Shown: in pieces, positions 27,391 to 35,883 of the stretch
How positions within the stretch are numbered: position 1 is the stretch's first letter
How the letters are laid out: each line of letters starts with the position of its first letter
Source: Chlamydiota bacterium
GTDB lineage: Bacteria > Chlamydiota > Chlamydiia > Chlamydiales > Rhabdochlamydiaceae
Direction: 5' to 3'
DNA length: 64,000 nucleotides
Assembly: GCA_013288005.1 (NCBI GenBank)
Contig: JABDCS010000005.1
Coordinates: 27,333-91,332, forward strand
Program-made: the position numbers and the translations under genes
The notes under the pieces: model-generated
The model's database searches: none
Told to the model about the DNA's origin: nothing
The model's input: the letters and a program-made list of their open reading frames with translations, nothing else

Positions 27391-28530
27391 TTAAGCTTTA
27401 AGAGAAGGCAAGGTAGTCACATCTCGTGAGAGTGCCATCCAGCGTCGATATTCGCCCTTAAGAGATTTATTGAGATCTTTGATTTGATTTTGTAAGACAC
27501 TCAGTAAGTCTTTTTTGCCTTCTTTTTTCAGTGTTGAGTAATGTTCTCTAAGCTCTTTCACCTGCTTCAGATTGATGAGTAAGCTGTCAAAAAGCTGAGT
27601 GATGCGTTTTTCCCATTCTTCTTTTTGCGTCGGAACGGATGAACTGACAGTTTCTAAAAGAAGTTTTTTACGATCGAGTAGTAACTTCTGTTCGAGCAAG
27701 TAAGAATTAACGCGTTTGAGATTTGTAGCTAACGAGAGTTTATGCAACGTCCAGATTAACCATTTGGTAGGGTCAAAATGGTACCAGCGTACTCCGTTAC
27801 GGTAATCATAAGCAAATTTGTGGTGGTAATTATGATAACCTTCTCCCCATGTAAATAAGGAGAGTATGTAATTATCCACCGCCGAGATTTCTTGGCAAAA
27901 TGTGCGTGCACCCCATGTGTGGGCCAACGAATTAATAAACCAGGTAAAGTGGTGCAGGAAGAATTGGCGGGTTAGCCAAACAAAAAGAAAAGCCCCTACA
28001 TAATCGTTTAGCAACCATCCCACCACAAGAGAAGTCAATATGTTAGTTGCGAACATCAGGAGAGGATAGAAACGGTGCTGAAAGCGCAGCAAAGGATTTT
28101 TCATTAAATCTGCAACGACATGCGGTTCGATTTCTTTGGGCTTTTCAAAAAGCCACAAGAAATGCGCATACCAAAAACCTTTTTTAATCGAATAGGGATC
28201 TCGGTCGGAATCAAGAAAAGCATGATGTATTCGATGATCGTAGGACCAGCGAATGGCACTTCCCTGTGTAGCCATGGTAGCAAAAAAGAGAAGAACGCCC
28301 TCAACAACAGGGTTAATCTTGTAGGTAGAATGGGAATACAAGCGGTGGTAACCTGCGGTTACACTCATCCCGGTTATATAAAGTAAAATTGTTGAGAGGA
28401 TAATAATGGTCCATGACGGCGTAAAATGCATGAGATAAAGAGGAACCGCCGTTAAAACTACCAGGTGGTAGGAAATGATGAAGGCGCCAACGCCTAAATT
28501 AAAATTTGAAAGTTTCAAATGAGACCTCAC
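27391..28530 (-). CDS. Acyl-CoA/acyl-lipid delta-9-type fatty acid desaturase
   Basis: Introduces a double bond into acyl chains using a di-iron centre. Three histidine boxes are present: HRLYSH (residues 62-67), HRIHH (99-103) and HNYHH (about 234-238), with four hydrophobic segments between, as in stearoyl-CoA desaturases. A charged coiled-coil-like C-terminal extension of about 90 residues follows the last box and is unusual for the family. Start: GTG 28530 has no clear Shine-Dalgarno, while an in-frame TTG at 28518 has GTGAGG at good spacing, so the real start may be 28518. Confidence 0.9.
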   Translation of the reverse strand: MRSHLKLSNFNLGVGAFIISYHLVVLTAVPLYLMHFTPSWTIIILSTILLYITGMSVTAGYHRLYSHSTYKINPVVEGVLLFFATMATQGSAIRWSYDHRIHHAFLDSDRDPYSIKKGFWYAHFLWLFEKPKEIEPHVVADLMKNPLLRFQHRFYPLLMFATNILTSLVVGWLLNDYVGAFLFVWLTRQFFLHHFTWFINSLAHTWGARTFCQEISAVDNYILSLFTWGEGYHNYHHKFAYDYRNGVRWYHFDPTKWLIWTLHKLSLATNLKRVNSYLLEQKLLLDRKKLLLETVSSSVPTQKEEWEKRITQLFDSLLINLKQVKELREHYSTLKKEGKKDLLSVLQNQIKDLNKSLKGEYRRWMALSRDVTTLPSLKA

Positions 28531-28651
28531 AGATATTTTTATATTATAGCTTCTCTTCTTAAAAAGCTACTCTTCTATGCCTGCGCATTAATTTAAATGC
28601 TATGTATCTTCTCTTTTGGTAGAGTATCCACCTATTAAGGATAAGGAGATC

Positions 28652-29872
28652 ATGAGCTTCAAAGAAATTATCGATAATACCAAAATTCTACATAATTTAG
28701 AAAAGCTAGGTTATGAGACGCCTACACCTATACAGGTTCAGGCCATCCCCCAAATTTTAAAAGGCGGGGATTTACGCGCATCGGCACAAACAGGAACGGG
28801 TAAAACAGCTGCCTTTCTTCTACCAGCGTTACTCCATCTAGCCAATACTAAAGGAAGACGCGGACCACGGGTAATTATTCTTGTACCCACACGCGAACTT
28901 GCTATTCAATTAGCAGCAGAAACGGCTAAACTAGGCAGATCTCTTGATTTAGTGGCCATTACTCTCTACGGTGGCGTGCCTTATTCTCTTCAACACAGAC
29001 AGCTTTCGAAGCCCTATGACATCTTAATTGCGACACCTGGCCGACTCATAGATCACATCGAACAAAAACGTGTTCATTTGAATAACATCGAAATGTTTAT
29101 TCTCGATGAGGCTGATAGGATGTTAGATATGGGATTCATCGGACCCGTAGAAACAATCGCTTCCAAAATGCCTGAATCTCGACAAACTCTGATGTTTTCG
29201 GCCACATTCGGTAAAAATGTACGTAAACTTTCTAATACTCTTCTCCGAGATCCTTTTGAAATTGTCAGCGAACAGGGAGAGACTCGATCAGAATTAATCG
29301 AACAGAACTTCTACCGTACTGACAGCTTAGAAGACAAACATCGTTGTCTTGAACAGCTTTTAGAAGAAAATTCTATCGACCAAGCTATCATCTTTTCTGC
29401 CACTAAGTTCCAAACTCAAAAAATTGCAGATAAACTAAGAGATCGTGGACTCTTGGCAGGCGCTTTGCATGGCGATATGAATCAGCGACAAAGGACAAGA
29501 ACAATTGATCAATTTCGTGCCAATAAGATACGCATTCTCGTAGCCACGGATGTTGCAGCACGAGGTATTGATGTTCTTTCCATTAGTCACGTAATCAACT
29601 TCGATTTACCCAATAATTTAGATGACTATATTCATCGCATCGGGCGAACAGGCCGTGCGGGAAATAAGGGGATAGCTTTCTCTTTCTTTTCTAAAAAAGA
29701 CTATCAAATGCGAAAAGAGATCGAAAGGTTTTCGGGTCTTAAAGTAGCCTCAGATGGAGAGTCTGAACAAGAACAGGCGTCACCATCTCTCAGGCATAGA
29801 CCAAAAAGACCGCCTAATCGGTTTAGAAAGCCCGCTTTTCGCCGTGCTAAGCGCCCTCCATTCACACGCTAA
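28652..29872 (+). CDS. DEAD-box ATP-dependent RNA helicase (RhlE/DeaD-like)
   Basis: The 406-aa product has all helicase motifs: Q-motif region TPTPIQVQAIP, AQTGTGKT (I), PTRELA (Ia), TPGR (Ib), DEAD (II), SAT (III), RGIDV and HRIGRTGRAG (VI). A short basic Arg/Lys/Pro-rich tail (RHRPKRPPNRFRKP) resembles RhlE. Likely role is RNA unwinding in ribosome assembly or mRNA turnover. Start 28652 follows AAGGAG; the 12 extra upstream residues of the open frame are rejected. Divergent from the desaturase gene. Confidence 0.95.
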   Translation: MSFKEIIDNTKILHNLEKLGYETPTPIQVQAIPQILKGGDLRASAQTGTGKTAAFLLPALLHLANTKGRRGPRVIILVPTRELAIQLAAETAKLGRSLDLVAITLYGGVPYSLQHRQLSKPYDILIATPGRLIDHIEQKRVHLNNIEMFILDEADRMLDMGFIGPVETIASKMPESRQTLMFSATFGKNVRKLSNTLLRDPFEIVSEQGETRSELIEQNFYRTDSLEDKHRCLEQLLEENSIDQAIIFSATKFQTQKIADKLRDRGLLAGALHGDMNQRQRTRTIDQFRANKIRILVATDVAARGIDVLSISHVINFDLPNNLDDYIHRIGRTGRAGNKGIAFSFFSKKDYQMRKEIERFSGLKVASDGESEQEQASPSLRHRPKRPPNRFRKPAFRRAKRPPFTR

Positions 29873-29933
29873 CTATAAATTGTGATCGCTTATTACGGAT
29901 TTTTGCGAGATTAGATCGCAATCAGAGACGGAT

Positions 29934-29968
29934 AGAAAAAAGGGTGCAAGTATTTTGAGCACCCTTTC
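29934..29968 (-). terminator. Terminator of the SWIB-protein gene
   Basis: Stem AAAGGGTGC (29939-29947) with GCACCCTTT (29959-29967), followed on the minus strand by a T-run. It lies 20 nt after the stop at 29988. Confidence 0.85.
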
Positions 29969-29987
29969 AAACACTTCGATTTACGTT

Positions 29988-30356
29988 CTACGACTGAATG
30001 TGTTTATTTAAAAAGCCTGCTAACTTGAGCATATCTACAGGTTTTTTTCCTATAACTGCTGCTAGTTTTGCATCTGGTACAATCATACGTCTATTGTTGG
30101 CATCTTGGCATTTTTTAGCTTTGATGTAGGCCCACAATTTTTTGACAATTTGCGGACGAGTCTGTTTTCCAGTACCAATTACTGCTTGAAGCTCCGGCGA
30201 TACGTTGTAAGACGTTTGGCTTAGAACGGATTTTCTTTTTACGCCTGTCTTTTTCTTAGGTGCAGTTTTTTTCTTAACTGCCGCTGTTTTCTTAGTGGCT
30301 GCAGTTTTTTTAACCGCTGTTTTTTTTCTTGCGGTCGCTACTTTTTTCTTGGCCAT
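29988..30356 (-). CDS. Histone Hc2-like basic tail fused to a SWIB/MDM2 domain
   Basis: The 122-aa product has two parts. Residues 1-45 are Lys/Ala/Thr repeats (KKTAATKKTAAVKKKTAPKK), like the chlamydial histone-like protein Hc2. Residues 46-122 form a SWIB domain (VSPELQAVIG, RPQIVKKLWAYIKAKKCQD, KLAAVIGKKPVDMLKLAGFL). Chlamydiae are known to use histone-like proteins to compact DNA and to encode SWIB domains, including on topoisomerase. The fusion suggests a chromatin-associated protein. Start 30356 follows AAAGGG; the 18-residue upstream extension is rejected. Confidence 0.92.
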   Translation of the reverse strand: MAKKKVATARKKTAVKKTAATKKTAAVKKKTAPKKKTGVKRKSVLSQTSYNVSPELQAVIGTGKQTRPQIVKKLWAYIKAKKCQDANNRRMIVPDAKLAAVIGKKPVDMLKLAGFLNKHIQS

Positions 30357-30536
30357 ACTATTCCCTTTGCTTGTTAAGATTCCTTGGGATGATCGTGATC
30401 TTGCGTTCACACCTCTTCAAATAAGTGAAGTATAAGTTTTTGTGGATTCATGCAAGGATATTTTTTATTTTTATTAGCGATGTCGCATTTGTAAATAGTA
30501 TTTTCTCTAGAGAATCTGAGAAGATTACTAAATCAA

Positions 30537-31469
30537 TTAAGGCCAACAATCTTCCCACGAGAAATCAAATTCATCACAGAAGCCGGCCACCGTATCGCAC
30601 AACCGTTCACGGTGTCTTGACCTTGTTCTTCTGTCAATTTCATTCATTTCTTCGCTGGTAAGCACAAAATCAGCTACATCAATATTCTCTCGAATGTGTC
30701 TTTTATTTCTGCTGCATGGCAATGGGACGCAACCGTGTTGGATAATCCACCGAATGGCCACTTGCGCAGCAGTTTTCTTATATTTGGCTCCGATTCTTGT
30801 AAGCATCGGATCCCTAGATAAACGCCCTCGCCCTAAGGGAGCCCAAGCTTGTACGGTAATCGACCTTTCACGACAAAATTCCAAAAGTTCCCAATCACAG
30901 AAAAAGGGATGCATTTCGACTTGAACCCATGTGATGCGTACTCCGACTTCACAGGCCCTTCTCAAGTGACTGGAAGTTACATTACATAAACCAATATGGC
31001 GAATTTTTCTCAGAAATCGCAACTCTTCCATCGCTAAGAGGGTTTCTTCAATGGGTATTTGACAGTTAGGCCAATGCAAGAAATAAGCATCCAAATAACT
31101 GGTTCCTAACCTTTCGAGTGTAAATTCTAAATCCTTGCGTAATTCACGAGCGCTTTGATGGTTGGGCCATACTTTGGATTCGATATAGAAATAGCGACGA
31201 CCACGCCGCTGAAGAACCTCTGCAATGGCTGTAAAATTGTCAAAAACCGTTGCAGTATCAATAATTCGATAGCCCACTTTGACAGCATATTCTACAGCTT
31301 CCGTACAGGTGTGACCTTTTAAACAAAAAGTCCCAATTCCTATTAACGGCAAACTTTCTCTATTGATTCGACATATGTGCTCATCAACTTCGAAGGGATC
31401 CCGTATGGGACAATAGTCACCAACTCCTTCACCAATTAACAAGGGTAAGAGAGCAAAAAAAATCATCAT
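30537..31469 (-). CDS. Exported aldo/keto reductase-like protein with altered catalytic Tyr
   Basis: The 310-aa product has a hydrophobic N-terminus (MMIFFALLPLLIGEGVG), suggesting export. An AKR barrel follows: LPLIGIGTF, GYRIIDTA, ESKVWP, DAYFLHWP, IRHIGLCNVTSSHL and PLPCSRNKRHI. The catalytic tetrad reads D71, F76, K99, H132: the universally important Tyr is Phe (DTATVFDNF). Without Tyr the reductase activity should be severely reduced. ATG 31469 has AGGAAAG upstream. Function unknown; may bind a ligand instead. Single gene. Confidence 0.85.
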   Translation of the reverse strand: MMIFFALLPLLIGEGVGDYCPIRDPFEVDEHICRINRESLPLIGIGTFCLKGHTCTEAVEYAVKVGYRIIDTATVFDNFTAIAEVLQRRGRRYFYIESKVWPNHQSARELRKDLEFTLERLGTSYLDAYFLHWPNCQIPIEETLLAMEELRFLRKIRHIGLCNVTSSHLRRACEVGVRITWVQVEMHPFFCDWELLEFCRERSITVQAWAPLGRGRLSRDPMLTRIGAKYKKTAAQVAIRWIIQHGCVPLPCSRNKRHIRENIDVADFVLTSEEMNEIDRRTRSRHRERLCDTVAGFCDEFDFSWEDCWP

Positions 31470-31720
31470 TTTCTTTCCTCGAGCTAGGTTCCTGTCGATT
31501 CTCAGAAGCTTTTTGATACAGAATGGATGAGTAATATACGAAGTTGACATTACTCATCTATTCTGAAATTAACATTATTTTAAAATTCTGAAAATCGATG
31601 AAACCTTATTCAGGGAAACTCTAAAAAGCAAATAAACCAGCGATTAGTAATCGTGTGTCTTTACATTTTTTTTTGGTTATGCGAATAAACAGAAAAGGAT
31701 ATTAAAAAAGGAATTTATCT

Positions 31721-32068
31721 ATGATCAGACGAATTTTGGGGATCGTGTTTGCAGTGGGCGGTATTATCATGCTTCTCTTTTCGAATTACATTTATGAGCA
31801 AATCGGTGAAGGGAATAGAAAAATAAGTAGAGCGCAAAAACAAGTCGATACGGGAAATGCTTTCCTTTCCTTGACTCCAGAATCCAAAAAAATTGGAGAA
31901 CATCTCACAGGCCCTATTCAACAAAAAATCGATGATGGTAGAGCGACCGTAGAAGAATATGAGGTTCTTGCAGAACGGCTTCACATCGGTGGAATTGTTC
32001 TCATAATTGTTGGAGCGGGACTCTTCATCATAAGTTTCATTAACCGTAGAAAACGGTCAAAAAGATAA
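31721..32068 (+). CDS. Two-helix membrane protein with soluble loop
   Basis: A 115-aa protein with hydrophobic helices at about residues 3-24 and 87-107 and a charged middle (GNRKISRAQKQVDTG). The tail is very basic. The first helix RRILGIVFAVGGIIMLLF resembles the 26200 protein. Family function unknown. AAAGGAATTTATCT precedes ATG 31721. Confidence 0.82.
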   Translation: MIRRILGIVFAVGGIIMLLFSNYIYEQIGEGNRKISRAQKQVDTGNAFLSLTPESKKIGEHLTGPIQQKIDDGRATVEEYEVLAERLHIGGIVLIIVGAGLFIISFINRRKRSKR

Positions 32069-32139
32069 ATAGAACAGATGTGTTTGCAAAAACAAGCTTA
32101 TGAAGCATGGAATTTTGCAAACACGATTTCTAAGAGTAG

Positions 32140-33303
32140 CTATTCCTTGATTCCATAAAAAATTTTGGCGTTTTGGACAACACGCTGGAATTGCTCTAGA
32201 TGAGGTGTAGTTACATCTGCATTTTCAATGTAACTTCCTCCTATTACGCCGATATCATTCGAGTGTGTACCCGGTAGGCGCTTCGGAAATATGTAAAAGG
32301 CATCTAAACAATCTAGGCCCGTAGAGGTTTGGCTTTTACCCATATAGAGTTCGACCATATAGGTTATATCTGCTGGATTTTGATCTTTGAGCAAGATCAA
32401 ATGGCCTTGAACCGAGATCATATTGCTATCTTTAGCTAATGTCATAGACCCCAGCCCACAGCAGTTCAAAACCACACCGTCGTCAATCTCAGCAAAAGAC
32501 TCTATTTGTCTCGGAATAAAAGCCACACCTGCCTTTTCTAAAACAGCTCGGAGGTCTTGCATCAATGTAATGACATCCATAAAGATACAGTCATCATAAG
32601 CATACATTTTTCGCATGGTCCCATTTTGGAAGTCTAATATCACTTCTTTAGAAGGTTGCATGGCTCCTGCTGCGACATAAGGCTCAAGTCCAAAATCCTC
32701 CAAGTTCTCGAAATAATCTGTGATGAGAGTCGCTCCCCTCTTTAAATACTTATGTTTGCCCTCAATAATCTTTTTATAGCAGTTATAGGAATCAACACCG
32801 ATCTGATCCATTAAGGGTTGTAAAGAAGGGTCGTTACCCATGTAAACAGGAGCAAATTGACCACCTGCCTTGTGGGAGGTTAAATTGTCAAAGGAGGCCG
32901 CAACAATTTTGACGTTTTTATACCCATGATCAATTAGCTCTAAAGCACTCATTAAGCCCATAACCCCAGCACCAATAATCGTAATGGGCTCTTCTTTTGT
33001 CATGTTTTTAGCGGCCATTTTTTCTTCTACTAAACCGACAACATATTTGGCCGAGCCAGGGCCTAGAGTCCATCCACTCCCACTGTGACCGTAGACATGT
33101 CCCAGGATTTTTCCTTCGCTCTCTTCAACTTCAAGCCGGGGGCCTCCCTTCCGCAAAGGACGATGGCAAAGGACATTTTCACCTAGATACGCAGATTCTA
33201 ATCTGGGTGGAGTAATTTTCCTGATCTCAGGGGAAGCGGATAGTAGGGTAGATATACTTAATGAAAGAAAAATCGATAGGATAAATCGTCGTTTCAGTTG
33301 CAT
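32140..33303 (-). CDS. Exported FAD-dependent D-amino-acid-oxidase-like protein, circularly permuted
   Basis: The 387-aa product starts with a signal peptide (QLKRRFILSIFLSLSISTL). Next comes HRPLRKGGPRLEVEE with VYGHSGSGWTLGPGSAKYV (about residues 47-85), and only then the FAD Rossmann motif ITIIGAGVMGLMSALEL (about 107-123). In canonical D-amino-acid oxidases the RPxRP...GHGGxGxTxxWG block is the C-terminal end. Here the protein ends with the segment that normally precedes it (IGVIGGSYIENADVTTP). The order is thus rotated. Start 33303 has AAAGGA. It lies next to arginase and the ornithine cyclodeaminase family gene, consistent with amino-acid catabolism; the substrate is unknown. Confidence 0.85.
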   Translation of the reverse strand: MQLKRRFILSIFLSLSISTLLSASPEIRKITPPRLESAYLGENVLCHRPLRKGGPRLEVEESEGKILGHVYGHSGSGWTLGPGSAKYVVGLVEEKMAAKNMTKEEPITIIGAGVMGLMSALELIDHGYKNVKIVAASFDNLTSHKAGGQFAPVYMGNDPSLQPLMDQIGVDSYNCYKKIIEGKHKYLKRGATLITDYFENLEDFGLEPYVAAGAMQPSKEVILDFQNGTMRKMYAYDDCIFMDVITLMQDLRAVLEKAGVAFIPRQIESFAEIDDGVVLNCCGLGSMTLAKDSNMISVQGHLILLKDQNPADITYMVELYMGKSQTSTGLDCLDAFYIFPKRLPGTHSNDIGVIGGSYIENADVTTPHLEQFQRVVQNAKIFYGIKE

Positions 33304-33409
33304 AGGAGTCCTTTTTGAATAAATCGAAAGTGTCGAAATTGACGTAGATATTTTTACATTTGAGAATAAGATCTGCAACTTGTTTTCGATTAAGGAATTA
33401 GGATGAAAA

Positions 33410-34324
33410 TTAAGGCCCTTGAGAAGATGAAGCGAGAACGCTGGAAAGTATCTCTACACAAAGTTTAGCTGTTTGCTTGTGATGGTTGCGTATAGGGTTA
33501 TATTCTACTAACTCGAAGACTTTAAATTGCTTATTTTTGGAAAGAGGGGCAAGCGCGCAAATGAGATCCTTCGCATGGATACCTCCTTTTTCCCGGCTTC
33601 CTACTCCAGGGGCCTCTTCTGGACAAATCACATCGAGATCTAAACTTACACCAAATATTTTTGCCTTCCTGGTTACGTACGAAATGGCTTCTTTAAACAC
33701 CTCCTCAATTCCTCTTTTTTCAACCTCGTCAGCAAAGTAGATACGGACGTTTAATCTTTTTAACAGATCCAATTCCCCCTCCTCAAACGACCGAGCGCCA
33801 ACGAGACAAAGATTTTCAGGCAAAAGAATAGGATCACTTTGTTTCAGCTGGGACATAGCAACATCCCCAAAGCCCATAAGACCTGCAAGTGGCATTCCAT
33901 GCCACGCACCAGAGGGAGATGTTTGGGAAGTATGGGCATCCATGTGTGCGTCGACCCAAATAAGTCCCATAGGAAGTTCTGGCTTCTTCTTAAAAAACTG
34001 ATAGGCTCCATTCCATGTTCCCACAGCTATAGAATGATCTCCCCCTAAAACTATGGGAAATCCACCTTCTTCTAAAACCTTTTCCACCTCATCAGCGAGA
34101 TGAAGATTGAACTTGTGAATGAGGGTAAGCACATCGGATAAAGGGATGAAGGTCTCTTTTGCTCTTTTTTCGGGATAGAGCATCTGGATATCACCAACAG
34201 GAAATTTTCTGTTTCTTAGCTCTTCGATCACCTTCTCTTCGCGCAGAATTTCAGGACCTTGTTCGCATTCCCGAATCTGGGCCCCCCAACCACTGGCTGC
34301 TCCAATAAAAGAGTAATGGCTCAT
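33410..34324 (-). CDS. rocF: Arginase
   Basis: Hydrolyses arginine to ornithine and urea with a di-manganese centre. The 304-aa protein keeps the six metal ligands: H97 in GGDHS, D125/H127/D129 in VDAHMDAH, and D229/D231 in SLDLDV; SGAWHGMPLAGL and LVEYNP also match. The usual DP after the DxD motif reads ICP, a small deviation. It is divergent from the ornithine cyclodeaminase family gene (160 nt apart), and the products could act in series: arginine, ornithine, proline. Agmatinase or formiminoglutamase activity is less likely given the SGxxHGMPLA motif. Confidence 0.9.
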   Translation of the reverse strand: MSHYSFIGAASGWGAQIRECEQGPEILREEKVIEELRNRKFPVGDIQMLYPEKRAKETFIPLSDVLTLIHKFNLHLADEVEKVLEEGGFPIVLGGDHSIAVGTWNGAYQFFKKKPELPMGLIWVDAHMDAHTSQTSPSGAWHGMPLAGLMGFGDVAMSQLKQSDPILLPENLCLVGARSFEEGELDLLKRLNVRIYFADEVEKRGIEEVFKEAISYVTRKAKIFGVSLDLDVICPEEAPGVGSREKGGIHAKDLICALAPLSKNKQFKVFELVEYNPIRNHHKQTAKLCVEILSSVLASSSQGP

Positions 34325-34483
34325 TTTTTACCGTTATTTCAATCTAAAACTTTCCATATCTCAACCCCTTATTATTTTTAAATAAACATTACAATTTTAT
34401 TGAATTTTCTAATTTTACATATATTGAATTGCAAAAATACATTTTCATAATTAAAAGACAATTATGATTCAAAAGAGTGTATT

Positions 34484-35521
34484 ATGACTAAAATCATTAC
34501 AATTCCCGATGTGGAGAAACTGATTGCTCAACACGGCATGCAAACTTTTTTCCGCGATCTGATTGGATACCTCAGAGAAGATTTTTTATACTGGGATAAA
34601 TTCCATAAAATTCCCCGTATTGCGGCCCATGTGCCCAATGGGATTATTGAACTTATGCCGATTTGGGATGATCGTTTTTTTAGTTACAAATACGTCAATG
34701 GCCATCCTAACAATACTGAGTCGGGTCACCTAACTGTCGTAGCATTGGGTTGCTTAGCGGATATTGCAACAGGATACCCCTTTCTTCTCAGTGAAATGAC
34801 TCTACTAACAGCGATTCGCACAGCGGCAACTTCCGCATTAGCGAGCGATTTATTAGCTCGCAGAGATGCAACGACAATGACAATTATAGGGTTGGGATCA
34901 CAAAGCGAATTTCAGGTCTTAGCCCACCTTGCTGTCCGCCCCATTGATACTATTCGGTATTTTGACCTCGATCCCCATGCCATGGAACGATTTCGAAATA
35001 ATATGAAAGAGTGCGGATTACAATTAATTGAGTGCCGCACTGCAGAAGAAGCTGTTAAAGGTGGAGAGATTATTACCACAGCAACAGCTGCAGTAGGCCA
35101 TCAAGAGGTCGTTAAGGATGCGTGGGTACTACCGGGTATGCATATTAATGGAATCGGCGGGGATTCACCTGGTAAAACCGAATTATCTCTTGCTACATTG
35201 AAAAGAGCTCGAATATTTATTGAGTTTCTTCCCCAAACGCAAATGGAAGGTGAAATTCAACGATTGACGCCTGAAGAACGATCTCAGCACATAGGTGGCG
35301 AGCTATGGGAATTGATTAGCAATCGAAAAAAAGGACGCCAATCTGAAGAAGAGATCACTTTGTATGATTCTGTAGGGTTTGCTTTAGAAGACTATTCAAC
35401 CTTACGTTTGGTGCATGACCTCACGAAAAAGTACAATTTAGGAAATGATTTTCCGATAATACCCAAATTGTCGGATCCAAAAAATTTAATCAGCTTATTA
35501 AAAAACCATCATCTCAATTAG
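34484..35521 (+). CDS. Ornithine cyclodeaminase / mu-crystallin family protein
   Basis: The family uses NAD(H) to deaminate ornithine to proline or to reduce ketimines. The 345-aa product matches along the length: an N-terminal substrate domain (NGIIELMPIWDDRFFSYKYV), SGHLTVVALG, the EMTLLTAIRTAATSALA signature, and a Rossmann motif TIIGLGSQSEFQ. Neighbouring arginase makes an ornithine role likely, although some homologues act on other amino acids. Preceded by AAAGAG. The small gene at 35537 follows 15 nt after the stop. Confidence 0.88.
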   Translation: MTKIITIPDVEKLIAQHGMQTFFRDLIGYLREDFLYWDKFHKIPRIAAHVPNGIIELMPIWDDRFFSYKYVNGHPNNTESGHLTVVALGCLADIATGYPFLLSEMTLLTAIRTAATSALASDLLARRDATTMTIIGLGSQSEFQVLAHLAVRPIDTIRYFDLDPHAMERFRNNMKECGLQLIECRTAEEAVKGGEIITTATAAVGHQEVVKDAWVLPGMHINGIGGDSPGKTELSLATLKRARIFIEFLPQTQMEGEIQRLTPEERSQHIGGELWELISNRKKGRQSEEEITLYDSVGFALEDYSTLRLVHDLTKKYNLGNDFPIIPKLSDPKNLISLLKNHHLN

Positions 35522-35536
35522 ATAATCCTTAAATAT

Positions 35537-35689
35537 ATGATTCGAAAACTTGTTAGTGGAAAATACAGAATCTATTCTCGTACAAAAAATGCGAAGACGG
35601 GAAAACGCAAAAATTTAGGTACTTTCGACTCATTAGATGCTGCTTTACAGCATGAGCGTGAAATCCAATTTTTTAAGCACCATGGATAA
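35537..35689 (+). CDS. Conserved small basic protein (50 aa)
   Basis: An ATG-initiated 50-codon frame too short for ordinary cut-offs. Sequence features: MIRKLVSGKYRIYSR at the start, NAKTGKRKNLGTFDS in the middle and HEREIQFFKHHG at the end. This resembles a widespread small bacterial protein of unknown function with the pattern SGKYRLYSRKxDPKTGKRRNLGTF. It lies 15 nt after the ornithine cyclodeaminase family gene, so it is probably co-transcribed. The Shine-Dalgarno is weak. Confidence 0.8.
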   Translation: MIRKLVSGKYRIYSRTKNAKTGKRKNLGTFDSLDAALQHEREIQFFKHHG

Positions 35690-35883
35690 TCTGTACAATT
35701 ACCATGTGATGGTTAGAAAAGAGAGACTCATCGGAGAGGGTTTTGGAGAATATCTTGGGTTGAAATCGCGAGTTTTTCTAACATACAAAAAATAAAGAAA
35801 TCGATTTGCAAAACATGCAGAATGCTAGACTAAATACCCCTCTTAGAGTTAGCCCCCTTAGAAAATTAATTTAGTAATTGAAT

